Positions 14,376 to 24,337 of a DNA stretch of 64,000 bases are shown one piece after another. How positions within the stretch are numbered: position 1 is the first letter of the stretch; each line of letters starts with the position of its first letter. The stretch lies in the NCBI GenBank assembly GCA_026390165.1, contig JAPLGM010000014.1, positions 1-64,000 of the forward strand. Direction: 5' to 3'. The notes beneath the pieces are model-generated. The model was given only the letters and a program-made list of their open reading frames with translations. It ran no database searches and was not told the origin of the DNA. The position numbers and the translations under genes are program-made. This DNA is from Campylobacterales bacterium. Its GTDB lineage: Bacteria > Campylobacterota > Campylobacteria > Campylobacterales > Sulfurimonadaceae.

Positions 14376-16985
14376 CTAAAGCTCTTGTTTAGCATCAAAA
14401 ATATGATAACGGTTTTTACCCGATTGCTTAGCTGTATACATTGCCTGATCGGATTGACGGATAAGCTGATCCCCGTCAGCTTCATCCTCCTGCGGATAAA
14501 AAGTCACTCCGATACTGGCAGATACTTGAACCATTAAATCACCCAGCTGTATTGGTAGACTTGCTGCTTCGAGAAGCCTGTGAATAATAGGTATTGCCGC
14601 TGACGTATCCTGTAAATCGACAAGAATGGCGACAAATTCATCTCCACCCAATCTGGCAAGGGTATCCCCTTCCCGCAATGCTTTTTTCATCCGTAGTGAA
14701 AGGCCTATAAGCAATTGATCTCCAACGGGATGTCCATAGGTATCGTTTACCGCTTTAAAACCATCAAGATCAAGATAGAGGACTGCCAATCGATCTCCCC
14801 GTCGTAGGGTTTGAATCATCCCTTGGTGCAAACGGTCTCCTTCCAAAATACGGTTAGGGAGACCCGTAAGTGCATCATAATGGGCTATGTATTCGAGTTC
14901 CCGTGCATGTTCCTTCATCGCGGTAATATCTTTTGTACTGACCAAGATACGTTTTTTATCCGGTAAGAGGGTGGCAGTCATATTGATGTAAAGCTGTTTC
15001 CCATCTTTTACAATACATGTTTTTTCAAAACCTTTGATAAAACCAACCTCAAAAATACTTTTCATTGCTTCAATCGAACGTTCTATGTCCTCTGGAATAC
15101 TAAGCAATATACAATTCATTTTCAGCAGTTCTTCCCGTGTGAATCCAGTCATTTCCAAATAAGCGTCATTGAAATCCAAAAAATTGGCTGCTTTGTCCAA
15201 GATGGCGATTCCGTCTTTTGAGGTATTAAAAATGGTTTTAAATTCATCTCTTTGTTGTTCTACTTCTTTTTGGAGATTTTTTTCTTTAGTAATATCATAA
15301 AACCATCCCAAGACACAGGGTTCCCCTTCAAAGTCTATGGGCATATATGACGCTAATGCCCAACTAGTTTGATTATTTATGGAGAGTTCTACAAGTCGAT
15401 CGTAGATAACTTCTTTATTATTGATTTGAGTTACAAACGCATCGTACTCTTCTTTATTCGTATAATAATTTTTTGGATTTTTCCCTAAAACAGCGGCTAT
15501 ATCTTCTTTAATTAGACGTGAATATGCTTCATTGGCAAAAATAACTTCACTCCCTTCGCTTTTTGCAATTCGAACAGCAATCGGAGACATTTTTAACAGA
15601 TACAAAAGGGTGTGTTCGCTTTTTTCCAACCGAACTTGATATTTCATCTGCTCGCTGATATCCTGAACCGTACCTAAGGAACAAATTGGTTTTCCGTTCT
15701 GATCAAACTTTGTTTCACATTGTTCACTGACATATTTGATTCTCCCGTCCTTCATTAGAAGTCTATGGGTTATTTCGTATTTTTGTTTCGTAATCAGTGA
15801 AGTCTCATAGGCATTTGCGACCTTCATACGGTCATCAGGATGGACAATATTTAAAAAGGCATCGTATGTAGGGACAAATGTCTCTTTATCCAGTTCAAAT
15901 ATATGAAAAATCTCATCCGACCAATCGAGTTTATTACAACCCAAATCAAGATGCCAATTGCCGATTTGTGCAATTTTCTCGGCTTGTCTAAGGTTAGTTA
16001 ATAGCTTTTTTGTTTCCTCTTCAGCTATTTTTCGCTCGGTGATATCTTCGAAAATTGCAATCGCACCTTCGATAGTACCATCCGTATCGCGAAGCGGTGT
16101 ATAGAACATAATTAACCAGAGTTGCGTATTGCTAAGCGTCGAGTTGTATTCACCTTCAAACGAGCCCTCTTTTCCCTCAATGGCTTCTCTTAATGCAGGT
16201 AATATTCTTTTATCATTCAACGTATTCATATCGAAGCCGATAATATCCTCTTTAGGCGCTCTCATAACGTGTGTAAAACGGTCATTACAATAGGTAATAA
16301 TAAGATCTTTATTATACTGAAGTATCCCTGCTGGCGTATATTGAAGGATGAGGCGATAGCGTTCCTCACTGATTCGCGCTTCTTTTTCACTTAATTCAGC
16401 TTTGTATTGCAAAATGGTACTCTGGATCATAGTTGCATTAATAAATCGCCCAATAACAACCATAAATCCGAAATAGATGAGAAGGGCTATCCCCATATTG
16501 GTGGATATACTAGTTTCGTCTAATAATAAATCAACGGTGATGGGGGACAACGTCAAAATAGAAAAACCAATACTGCTGGGAAGGTCAGATGCATTTGAAA
16601 CCGTGTTACCGGCTGTCAAACCGGCTAAGATAAGAATTAAAAATATTAGATGATCCATATCATTGGTAGAAAACAATAAAATGCCGATTAAGCCCCATAA
16701 AATTCCGGATAAAAAGGTACCTATCCGTATATTCCTTAGACGCACCCTTGTCATTTCTATATTTGTATCGGTGGCGCGCTGATAAATGGTAATAAGCCTT
16801 ATCCGTATTAGTGACACGAGAAGTAGCGTAACGAACCATACAAGGATCATCTTTGGATTGGATAGGTTTCGCTCGGCAAAAACAAGGACCAATCCCAGTA
16901 ACAAACTAGTAAGAATACCAATTTTACTTGTTTTGAGCAAGTTTTGTAATTGATCCGTTTTTGATAATTGATTTATTGTTGTCAT
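14376..16985 (-). CDS. Membrane diguanylate cyclase with multiple PAS domains
   Basis: 869 residues from the ATG at 16985, favoured over one 12 bases upstream because AAAGGA is then correctly spaced. The N-terminal ~190 residues carry about six hydrophobic segments (MASE-like sensor). Three or four PAS/PAC units follow; PAS cues include 'NDRFTHVMRAPKEDIIG', 'ANEAYSRLIKED' and 'FLDFNDAYLEMTGFTREEL'. The C-terminal GGDEF domain has an intact RLGGDEF active site and an RxxD product-inhibition site (REGD) five residues before it. No EAL domain follows, so it should make cyclic di-GMP only. Its signal is unknown. It converges with the thioredoxin-like gene. Confidence 0.9.
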   Translation of the reverse strand: MTTINQLSKTDQLQNLLKTSKIGILTSLLLGLVLVFAERNLSNPKMILVWFVTLLLVSLIRIRLITIYQRATDTNIEMTRVRLRNIRIGTFLSGILWGLIGILLFSTNDMDHLIFLILILAGLTAGNTVSNASDLPSSIGFSILTLSPITVDLLLDETSISTNMGIALLIYFGFMVVIGRFINATMIQSTILQYKAELSEKEARISEERYRLILQYTPAGILQYNKDLIITYCNDRFTHVMRAPKEDIIGFDMNTLNDKRILPALREAIEGKEGSFEGEYNSTLSNTQLWLIMFYTPLRDTDGTIEGAIAIFEDITERKIAEEETKKLLTNLRQAEKIAQIGNWHLDLGCNKLDWSDEIFHIFELDKETFVPTYDAFLNIVHPDDRMKVANAYETSLITKQKYEITHRLLMKDGRIKYVSEQCETKFDQNGKPICSLGTVQDISEQMKYQVRLEKSEHTLLYLLKMSPIAVRIAKSEGSEVIFANEAYSRLIKEDIAAVLGKNPKNYYTNKEEYDAFVTQINNKEVIYDRLVELSINNQTSWALASYMPIDFEGEPCVLGWFYDITKEKNLQKEVEQQRDEFKTIFNTSKDGIAILDKAANFLDFNDAYLEMTGFTREELLKMNCILLSIPEDIERSIEAMKSIFEVGFIKGFEKTCIVKDGKQLYINMTATLLPDKKRILVSTKDITAMKEHARELEYIAHYDALTGLPNRILEGDRLHQGMIQTLRRGDRLAVLYLDLDGFKAVNDTYGHPVGDQLLIGLSLRMKKALREGDTLARLGGDEFVAILVDLQDTSAAIPIIHRLLEAASLPIQLGDLMVQVSASIGVTFYPQEDEADGDQLIRQSDQAMYTAKQSGKNRYHIFDAKQEL

Positions 16986-17148
16986 GAAGTGTCTCATCCT
17001 TTTAGTGCAACTATATAAAGTTTAATTTAATTCTACTAGATAGCTTTATAGCATTTTATTATAAAGGATATTGCTTTAAAAACATATCTTCCGGCCAGTA
17101 CAACCGCTCACCAAATATAGTAACCGGCGAGGGTATCATAACAACATT

Positions 17149-18936
17149 TTAAATACTACCAACTTGATTTCTCCCCTGTTCTTTTGCATAATAGAGCCCT
17201 TGATCTACCCGTTTGAACAAGTCGCTAAAGGTGTCATCTTCTCTAAATGTACTGACTCCGAGGCTGATGGTTATATGATTGACTTTTGGAAAAAGGGTGT
17301 TTTCGACCGCCAAGCGCAGTTTCTCTGCTAGTATTTGAATATTTTCCAGATCGGTACTTGGGCTTAACACAAGAAACTCTTCTCCCCCCCACCGTGCAAA
17401 AATATCAATCTTACGAATATTTTCATATACGATATCCGTTAATGTTTTAAGCACTTCGTCTCCGACATCATGACCGTAGGTATCATTCACTGCTTTAAAA
17501 TGGTCAATGTCGATCATTATCAAGGAAAGAGGTTGTGAAAATCGGCGTGAACGCTCCGCTTCAAGGGTGAACAGTTCTTCGAATTTATGTCGGTTATAAA
17601 TACCAGTGAGCTGATCAATCGTAGCGATACGCTGCATCTCTTGATTCATCAGTGCATCCGCGGTAACGTCTTTACCGGTGGAGACAAAACCGATGATCTC
17701 ATTTTTATCATCTTTCAGCGGTGTGATGGTCTTATTTTCATAATAGAGATCGCCGTTTTTCTTACGGTTGATTATCGTTTCTCGAAAAATATTCCCACCT
17801 AAAATCATTCTCCATAATTTTTTATAAAATTCACTATCGTAGTGGTCTGATTTCAAAATCCTAAAACTTTGTCCGATTACCTCCTCTCTTGTATACCCCG
17901 TATGAACGCAAAATGCTTGATTGACGTAGGTGATTGTTCCCAGCTTATCGGTAATGGCGACGATGTCGTCAATTTGTTCGATAACTTTGGAGAGTTTGTT
18001 GATCTCTTCTTGTTCAGCCTTCGTACGAAGTTTGACGTGATAGTTGAGAGAGCGATTCCAAATAATTATTACAAGTGAGATCAATAATACAACGCCGACT
18101 ATCGCCCAAAACCGCCAATCATTGAAAACGGTTTGAGTGGATGCATTGATCCAACGATTGCGGATCTCTTGGCGTTGCTCATCGGTAATCGCTCCGAGCC
18201 CTTTTTGCAGAATGCTCCGCAAAACCGGTTCCTCGATTGAAGTCGCCATCGAAAGGTTAATATTAAACTCTATCTCGCCGGCGACGCGTAGATTGGTGAT
18301 CCCATTTTTAGAGATGAGATACGACGCCGTAGCCAGATCGACGACAGCCGCATCGGATTTTCCAAAGGAGACATTCAAAAGGGCTTCCAAATCGTTAGAC
18401 GCCAGATCGGGGGTGATTGCAAGATTTTTTTTCATAAGATATTCCGTAACCGCATAGCTTTTTACGAGAGATACGCTCAGTCCAAATAAATCTTTTTCTT
18501 CCATCCAACGTTGTCTCTCTTTATTGACCACGATGACATTCGGTACGGAAATAAAAGAATCGGTAAATAAAAGAAAAACGGACCGTTCGGGAGTTACTGT
18601 GACCGCATTAACAATATCTATCTCTTTGCTGTGAACTTTGCTAAAAATATCAGCCAATGATGAAAAGCGTCTCTCTTTGAAGTTCACCCCAAGTTTTGAC
18701 TCCACTAAACGGATATAGTCATACGCAAGCCCTGCGGGTTGCTCATTTGAGTCGATAAATACGAACGGCGCATAATTGGTTTCGACGGCATAAACGATGC
18801 GTGATTGATTTTTATTCAGCCAAAGGCGCTCATCCGGTGTCAAAATATCTTTCGCAGTGCTATTACCATAGGCGTAAGCCGTAAGGAAAAATCCCGTAAT
18901 TATATAAATCAGCGCTAAAAAAGTAGTTCTTTTCAC
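17149..18936 (-). CDS. Solute-binding-domain sensor diguanylate cyclase (SBP3-PAS-GGDEF)
   Basis: 595 residues. A signal sequence (about 1-24) is followed by a periplasmic family-3 solute-binding domain (about 45-260: 'VYAVETNYAPFVFID', 'IDIVNAVTVTPERS'), one membrane span near 275, a PAS domain ('IVAITDKLGTITYVNQAF') and a GGDEF domain with active site RWGGEEF. RKID five residues before it is an intact inhibition site. It probably senses an amino acid or similar small ligand and makes cyclic di-GMP. The start is a GTG with AAGG upstream. Between it and the preceding cyclase is a 160-base gap with no clear feature. Confidence 0.9.
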   Translation of the reverse strand: MKRTTFLALIYIITGFFLTAYAYGNSTAKDILTPDERLWLNKNQSRIVYAVETNYAPFVFIDSNEQPAGLAYDYIRLVESKLGVNFKERRFSSLADIFSKVHSKEIDIVNAVTVTPERSVFLLFTDSFISVPNVIVVNKERQRWMEEKDLFGLSVSLVKSYAVTEYLMKKNLAITPDLASNDLEALLNVSFGKSDAAVVDLATASYLISKNGITNLRVAGEIEFNINLSMATSIEEPVLRSILQKGLGAITDEQRQEIRNRWINASTQTVFNDWRFWAIVGVVLLISLVIIIWNRSLNYHVKLRTKAEQEEINKLSKVIEQIDDIVAITDKLGTITYVNQAFCVHTGYTREEVIGQSFRILKSDHYDSEFYKKLWRMILGGNIFRETIINRKKNGDLYYENKTITPLKDDKNEIIGFVSTGKDVTADALMNQEMQRIATIDQLTGIYNRHKFEELFTLEAERSRRFSQPLSLIMIDIDHFKAVNDTYGHDVGDEVLKTLTDIVYENIRKIDIFARWGGEEFLVLSPSTDLENIQILAEKLRLAVENTLFPKVNHITISLGVSTFREDDTFSDLFKRVDQGLYYAKEQGRNQVGSI

Positions 18937-19106
18937 CTTTAATTGCCTTTTTATTGCTTAACGAACCGTAGGGTGTATCGTATCTAAAATTATTGCCTTA
19001 AACCTCTTTTTTAGAAAAATATGTAATAATTTTTTAGAGGATTCCATTCTCAAAGCAGTTGATGTTTTACCTCTGCACCCACATCTCCTTCTTCAAAAGA
19101 GTAAAA

Positions 19107-19679
19107 ATGAATCGCGTTGATAATGAACACTTTTATCATGTGGGTATCCTAGATCACGGATATACCCCTCAAGGGTTACGCTGGCATTCACGTGAATCAC
19201 AAGAGGTTCGGTTTCATCAACTAGTATCGCTTTTACCCCTTGATACCCAATCGATTGTAGATGCGGGGTGCGGCTTCGGTGATTTGTGCGGCTATATCCG
19301 TACTCAAGGAAAACACACCCTCAGCTATATTGGTCTCGATGCCCTCGATGTCATGGTCGATGAAGCGGCCTTTCGAACCAAAGAGACTATTTACCAATGC
19401 GATATTCTCTCCGATCCCCTCCCTGAGGCGGAGTTTTATCTCTGTAGCGGTGCTCTTAATATTCTCACCCGTAATGCCACCACCCTCTTTCTCCAACGAT
19501 GCTACCATGCTTCCACACGAGGAGTGATTTTCAATTTTTTAGAAGGGACAAAACAATCAAAAACCTTCAATTACCTCCAAGCATCCTCCCTACAAAAATT
19601 GGGGGATAAACTTGGAGCACGGGTTGTTTTTCGTCGCCATTATTACGATAACGATTGCACTGCGGCATTTTATAAATAA
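19107..19679 (+). CDS. Class I SAM-dependent methyltransferase
   Basis: 190 residues from the ATG at 19107; a longer frame from 19059 is less likely because the shorter start has AGAG before it and aligns with the family N-terminus. The SAM loop is 'IVDAGCGFGDLCGYI' and the acidic end of strand 2 is 'YIGLDALDVMV'. The substrate cannot be read from sequence. It stands alone between the cyclase genes and the thrE pair. Confidence 0.75.
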   Translation: MNRVDNEHFYHVGILDHGYTPQGLRWHSRESQEVRFHQLVSLLPLDTQSIVDAGCGFGDLCGYIRTQGKHTLSYIGLDALDVMVDEAAFRTKETIYQCDILSDPLPEAEFYLCSGALNILTRNATTLFLQRCYHASTRGVIFNFLEGTKQSKTFNYLQASSLQKLGDKLGARVVFRRHYYDNDCTAAFYK

Positions 19680-19773
19680 CTGACCTTACGTAAGGGGATA
19701 AAATATAAACTAAAGTAGCTTTTTTTTAACGTACAATATATTCTATAGTTCTCAGTTAAAAAAAAGGGTTGGT

Positions 19774-20553
19774 ATGGAAAAAGCGGAACTGAGCCGAGAA
19801 GAACTCAAAAAAATAGCCGATACTTCGCTTCTGGTGGGTAAGACGATGCTGGAGTCTGGAGCTGAAATATGTATTGTAGAGGAGACACTCTCAAAGCTAG
19901 TGCAGACTTTTGGTTGTGATAAAGCAAATCTCTCTGTTTTACCGCAGACCATTGCTATGACCCTTGTCAGCGGGAATGAGTTTCGTACCAAAATGGTCCA
20001 TATCGGGACGCTTAAACCCGATATGCACAGGCTGTCCGAACTTTATAAGCTGACGAAAAATGTATGTTCTGAGTGTACTCCCACGGATCTATTAAAACAG
20101 ACGAAAGATCTACTCTCACAAAATCAGCAATTTAGCGGATACCAAAAAGTTTTTGCAGCTGCTCTTGCTTGTGCCTCATTTGCAGCACTTTTTAACGGTA
20201 CTGCGGCAGAATTTGCAGCAGCTTTTATCGCTACTTTCTTGGCTGCGTCACTCAAAAAAACATTAGACGCTAAAGAGCTCAATCCTCTCCTTAGTATAAT
20301 GGTAGCATCTCTGCTGGCTACGGTGTGTGTCGGAGTATTTTCATCACTGGGGCTGTTGGAGGATACTAAAATTGCATTGGCTTCGTCCGTATTATTTCTC
20401 GTTCCCGGGGTACAGCTTATAAACACGTTTGAAGACATCATAAAAGGGCATTATCTAAGCGGTCTCGCACGGGGACTGCACGGACTTTTGATCTCGTTTG
20501 CCATCGTTTTTGGTATCGCACTTGGATTAAAACTATTAGGTGGTAACGTATGA
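19774..20553 (+). CDS. Threonine/serine exporter ThrE, N-terminal-domain subunit
   Basis: 259 residues. A soluble N-terminal part (about 1-115, with 'LLVGKTMLESGAEICIVEET' typical of the DUF1212 domain) is followed by five hydrophobic segments. The ThrE carrier is often split into two genes, as here: the next gene begins 4 bases before this one stops and encodes the second membrane half. Together they probably export threonine/serine or a dicarboxylate; the substrate is inferred from family. The pair has its own intergenic region upstream. Confidence 0.85.
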   Translation: MEKAELSREELKKIADTSLLVGKTMLESGAEICIVEETLSKLVQTFGCDKANLSVLPQTIAMTLVSGNEFRTKMVHIGTLKPDMHRLSELYKLTKNVCSECTPTDLLKQTKDLLSQNQQFSGYQKVFAAALACASFAALFNGTAAEFAAAFIATFLAASLKKTLDAKELNPLLSIMVASLLATVCVGVFSSLGLLEDTKIALASSVLFLVPGVQLINTFEDIIKGHYLSGLARGLHGLLISFAIVFGIALGLKLLGGNV

Positions 20554-20987
20554 TTATCCACTATGACCCATTGTTCGCAGCATTGGCGGCATTGGGATTC
20601 GCGATTATTTTCAATGTACCCAAAAAATTTCTGCTTTTTGTGGGTATTACCGCGATAATCGGCTTTGCCGTAAAAAGTCTCCTCTCACAAAGTGGTATCG
20701 GTATTGAACTCTCTACTCTTCTTGGCGCCATAGTTATCGGTTCAATCGGAAAAATATTTTCTACTATTTATAAAGAGCCACATCAAATTATCACTATTGC
20801 ATCCGTTATCCCGATGGTACCTGGCACGTTTGCATTTAAGACTATTATCTCATTACTCGATTTTGTCTCAGCACCTGCCCCCTCGTATGAGCTTTTGGCA
20901 CAGACAACTTTTTATGCTGCTAAAACAGGTTTTATTTTAGCCGCTATAGCATTGGGAGTCGCCGCCCCTTCACTTTTGAAAAAGTAG
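20550..20987 (+). CDS. Threonine/serine exporter ThrE, C-terminal-domain subunit
   Basis: 145 residues, almost entirely membrane spanning (about four or five segments), of the ThrE_2/DUF3815 type. It overlaps the preceding subunit by 4 bases (ATGA), the arrangement expected of a two-subunit carrier made in equal amounts. 'IPMVPGTFAFKTI' is the conserved motif of this half. Confidence 0.85.
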   Translation: MIIHYDPLFAALAALGFAIIFNVPKKFLLFVGITAIIGFAVKSLLSQSGIGIELSTLLGAIVIGSIGKIFSTIYKEPHQIITIASVIPMVPGTFAFKTIISLLDFVSAPAPSYELLAQTTFYAAKTGFILAAIALGVAAPSLLKK

Positions 20988-21134
20988 CAAAAAAGTTAAC
21001 AAAAAAAGTTAAAATAGTATGATGGATTTTATTTCGAGAGTTGGGTTAAATACGACCGATTTACCAAAAACAGTGACGATCATTTTGAAGTGCTCGAGTT
21101 AAAGCAATAAAAAATTACCCATAAAGAGAATACC

Positions 21135-22196
21135 ATGATAAAAACACTAACCGGCAAAATCGATTTCGCGGAGAGTTTGCGGGGACAAAGCGCGACCTTT
21201 ATCCTCAGCATGAGTAACACCAAAACGGCGAATATTGAAGGGATTACCCAAGCGGGGATTCCAGGGATGCTTCATCTCACCCCAACCCTTGATGCGGAAT
21301 TTCTCTGTACGGGAGAGGTGCGAAGCTTAGAAAACATCGCCACAACCCCAAAAGGGGTTCCAACCCCTGCCTTGATAACCCGTGCTGTCCATTTACTCCA
21401 TCCTTTTGGAACGGTTGAACTTTTAAATCTAGGGATTGAGGTGACCCCAAAAGTGGACTATTTCACATGTCACGACATGGAGATATCAGGAAGTGACTCG
21501 ATCGATACGGGAGCCAATATTGATGCGTTAACGGTGTTTCAAAAGGGGTTGGCATTTGGGCAAAGTTACACGCCTAAAAACGATTATGTGATTTTGGGGG
21601 AATCCGTTCCCAGCGGAACAACAACGGCATTGGCTACGGCGTTGGCGCTTGGGTATGCATGTGAGGATAAATTCAGCAGCAGTTTTAAGAACGCACCGCA
21701 CACTATCAAAAAAGAGGTCGTAGAATCGGCGCTTAAAAATATTGATCCCGCCGATGATCTGTTCACTATCCTCTCAAAAGTAAGCGACAACATGCTTATT
21801 TTTAACGCAGGATTCATCCTCGGAGCCAATGACAAAAACACCCCCATTGTATTGGCAGGGGGTACCCAAATGGCATGTGTCCTTCTCGTGGTAAACCGTA
21901 TTTTGGAAGCAATGGAAGGGGAGATTGATGCAACGAAAATCTCCCTTTGTACGACAAAATGGGTCGCCGAAGATCCCCATAGCGATATACAAGGGCTTTT
22001 GGAGATGCTCAGCTTTCCGGTCAACAGCTATTACACAAATTTCGATTTTTCACTCACGGCTCATCCTGCTCTCAAGCTTTATGATGAGGGGGAAGCCAAA
22101 GAGGGGGTCGGTGCAGGGGGGGCACTGATGTACGGCGTATTAAATGGTCTGACGAAAGAGGAAATTACTCGTAAAGTGGAGAGCTTTTTGGGATGA
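21135..22196 (+). CDS. cobT: Nicotinate-nucleotide-dimethylbenzimidazole phosphoribosyltransferase-like
   Basis: 353 residues of the CobT-like (TIGR00303-type) group. The enzyme joins the lower-ligand base to the ribose phosphate of nicotinate mononucleotide, giving alpha-ribazole phosphate for cobalamin. Family cues are 'ESVPSGTTTALATALALGY', 'AGGTQMACVLLVVNRI' and 'GAGGALMYG'. It is the first gene of the cobalamin group; cobU, cobQ, cobS and cobC follow, but two ATPase-HNH pairs lie among them. No cobalamin riboswitch is seen in the 147 bases before it. Confidence 0.85.
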   Translation: MIKTLTGKIDFAESLRGQSATFILSMSNTKTANIEGITQAGIPGMLHLTPTLDAEFLCTGEVRSLENIATTPKGVPTPALITRAVHLLHPFGTVELLNLGIEVTPKVDYFTCHDMEISGSDSIDTGANIDALTVFQKGLAFGQSYTPKNDYVILGESVPSGTTTALATALALGYACEDKFSSSFKNAPHTIKKEVVESALKNIDPADDLFTILSKVSDNMLIFNAGFILGANDKNTPIVLAGGTQMACVLLVVNRILEAMEGEIDATKISLCTTKWVAEDPHSDIQGLLEMLSFPVNSYYTNFDFSLTAHPALKLYDEGEAKEGVGAGGALMYGVLNGLTKEEITRKVESFLG

Positions 22197-22301
22197 AGAT
22201 TCTCAGATACCATGAGTAAGAGATTTTGATTAATCATCAAAGTATTTGTATCCATTGGCTACAATGTTAAAGATAAATATTTAAAAATTTAAGGATATTT
22301 T

Positions 22302-23630
22302 GTGCAAGTAGATAATTTTTACATAGAAAGTATACTTGTCAAAAACTATAAGAAATTTGATGATTTATCACTTGATTTCACCAATCAATTTACCCTCATT
22401 ATTGGTGAAAATGGAAGTGGTAAAACAAGTGTTTTAGATGCTGTTGCCACGCTTCTTGGTGGATACTTGCATACTTTTAAAGATATTTCGTCGGCGCAAA
22501 GACACTCTATCACAAAAAGGGACATTAAATTAGACATTTTTGATTATGATAACAATATATCAGTTGAATATAATACCCCTGTTATTATTAGTGGAATGTG
22601 TAAACTCGATAATCAAACGGTGTCCATTAAGCGTATAAGACAAAATGCGGGAACTACCACAGCCACAAAACTTCCAGCGGATGAAAACAGAAAGCTGATT
22701 GATATTATTCGCTTGTTTGAAAAAGATAATAATAAAGTTTTGCCTCTTGTATCGTATCACGGTACGGGTAGATTATGGGAGCAAGACAACAAAAATAGCT
22801 CTTCAATGGAAAAGCTTACACGGTATGATGGGTATAGAGATTGTTTAAATGCTAAATCAAATTACAAAAATTTTATAGCTTGGTTTAAAAAACAAGAGAT
22901 GAATACTTTTAATTTACGAAGAGTGATTCCTATTTTAGAAGCGGTTAGAGTAACCGTTATCCAAATGCTTTCAATAGTAACAGGTAAAGAAGTAGAACTT
23001 TTTATATACCGTGAAGGTGACTTAGAAATTAAATATAAAAATGAAGATAAACGGGAAAAATTTTCTAATTTAAGCGATGGATACAGAAATATTATTGGTA
23101 TGGTTTCTGATATAGCGTATCGAATGGCTATTTTAAATCCAAATTTAGGATTGGAAGTGACACAAAAAACGTCTGGTGTTGTTTTGATAGATGAGATAGA
23201 TTTACATCTTCATCCTAAATGGCAAAAAGAAATTGTGAATATTTTGACATCACTTTTTCCGAGAGTACAATTTATAGCAACATCCCATTCTCCTTTTATC
23301 ATACAATCTATAGGTAAAAACAGCATCATCAAACTTGATCAATCAAATGAAACGTTGTCTGTAGATGCAACAAAACTAAGTATCGAAGATATATCAGAAA
23401 ATATTCAAAACATTCCAACTCCTCAAATGAGTTCTAAAAAAATTGAGATGCTTGAAGTTGCAAAAGAGTATTTTGAAAAATTAGAGCTTTTAGAAAAGGG
23501 TGGAATTTCACAAGAAGAGATAGAAGAAATAAAAAATAGATTAGATGAAGTCTCAGCAATATATGATGACAACATGGCATATGTTGCATTTTTGGAACGA
23601 AAGAGACTTATTACAGAAAGTAAGCTATGA
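22302..23630 (+). CDS. PtuA-like ABC/AAA ATPase, Septu-like module 1
   Basis: 442 residues from a GTG with AAGGATATTTT upstream. A single SMC/OLD-type ATPase: Walker A GENGSGKTS (35-43), ABC-like signature 'NLSDGYRN', Walker B with D-loop 'VLIDEIDLHLHP', and switch His in 'ATSHSPF'. The C-terminal ~80 residues are helical and charged. No TOPRIM domain is seen, which argues against OLD nucleases. Its stop overlaps the start of an HNH nuclease gene (ATGA). That pairing is the Septu (PtuA-PtuB) anti-phage plan, also found as a retron effector pair. The gene is strikingly AT-rich (22861-22920 has 12 G+C in 60 bases, against 34 of 60 at 21601-21660 in cobT), a sign of transfer. Confidence 0.8.
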   Translation: MQVDNFYIESILVKNYKKFDDLSLDFTNQFTLIIGENGSGKTSVLDAVATLLGGYLHTFKDISSAQRHSITKRDIKLDIFDYDNNISVEYNTPVIISGMCKLDNQTVSIKRIRQNAGTTTATKLPADENRKLIDIIRLFEKDNNKVLPLVSYHGTGRLWEQDNKNSSSMEKLTRYDGYRDCLNAKSNYKNFIAWFKKQEMNTFNLRRVIPILEAVRVTVIQMLSIVTGKEVELFIYREGDLEIKYKNEDKREKFSNLSDGYRNIIGMVSDIAYRMAILNPNLGLEVTQKTSGVVLIDEIDLHLHPKWQKEIVNILTSLFPRVQFIATSHSPFIIQSIGKNSIIKLDQSNETLSVDATKLSIEDISENIQNIPTPQMSSKKIEMLEVAKEYFEKLELLEKGGISQEEIEEIKNRLDEVSAIYDDNMAYVAFLERKRLITESKL

Positions 23631-24337
23631 GACCTGTCAACAAAGGGGCTATACCCAAAAATGCAGATGGAAGTGATAAAAATTTTACTGATTATAAACA
23701 AGCAAAAGATGATTTACGAACTAGATTGGGTTCTTTTTGCTCCTATTGTGAGATGAATATTGATAATCAACCTGATATAGAACATATTTCTCCTAAGAGC
23801 AAAAAGCCTGAACTAGAAAAAGAATGGAATAATTTTTTAGTTGCGTGTAAATCATGCAACATTATAAAAGATAACAATAATGAAGATAGAGATGGGTTTG
23901 TATTTCCTGATACTCACAATACCGCATTTTTGTATAACTATTCAATTCTTGGTGTAAGCGTCAAAGATAATTTACCTAACGATGTTAAAATATTAGCAAC
24001 TGCAACTTTTAATTTGGTGCAATTAAACAGAAAACTAGATACTTCGAGTCGAACTGATGATAGAGCATTGGCGCGATTACATGCGTGGGATAAAGCTCAA
24101 GATGCTTTGAAAGATTTTTTAGAGTTACTCCCTGTAACTTCAACTCCTGAGAAAAAACACGCTTTAGTAAATTTGGCTGCAAATACTTGCAACGGATTTT
24201 TTTCACTATGGATTCAAATTTTCAAAGATTATCCTGAAGTAAAAAAAGCTATATTGGAAAATGTACGTGGAACAGCTATAGAATGTTATGACGAAAGCTT
24301 CAATCCTAAAGAAAATTTACGAAGAAGTGATAGTTAG
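23627..24337 (+). CDS. PtuB-like HNH endonuclease, Septu-like module 1
   Basis: 236 residues with a zinc-finger HNH core: C38-x2-C41, E52-H53 and C74-x2-C77 (FCSYCEM...IEHISP...ACKSCN). The C-terminal ~150 residues are helical and of no known function. It resembles the PtuB nuclease (TIGR02646-like). It is coupled to the ATPase by a 4-base overlap, and its TAG stop shares one base with the GTG start of cobU, so ribosomes leaving the nuclease gene can begin cobU. AT-rich like its partner. Nuclease activity is predicted, not shown. Confidence 0.78.
   Translation: MRPVNKGAIPKNADGSDKNFTDYKQAKDDLRTRLGSFCSYCEMNIDNQPDIEHISPKSKKPELEKEWNNFLVACKSCNIIKDNNNEDRDGFVFPDTHNTAFLYNYSILGVSVKDNLPNDVKILATATFNLVQLNRKLDTSSRTDDRALARLHAWDKAQDALKDFLELLPVTSTPEKKHALVNLAANTCNGFFSLWIQIFKDYPEVKKAILENVRGTAIECYDESFNPKENLRRSDS

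Noticed and set aside
16986-17148. Possible cyclic-di-GMP riboswitch between the two cyclase genes
   Set aside because: No GEMM-type conserved loop or aptamer pairing could be recognised on either strand.
20988-21134. Possible cobalamin riboswitch upstream of cobT
   Set aside because: The gap is only 147 bases; no B12-box-like conserved stretch could be found. A short frame ending DHFEVLELKQ there has no start and may be a gene remnant.
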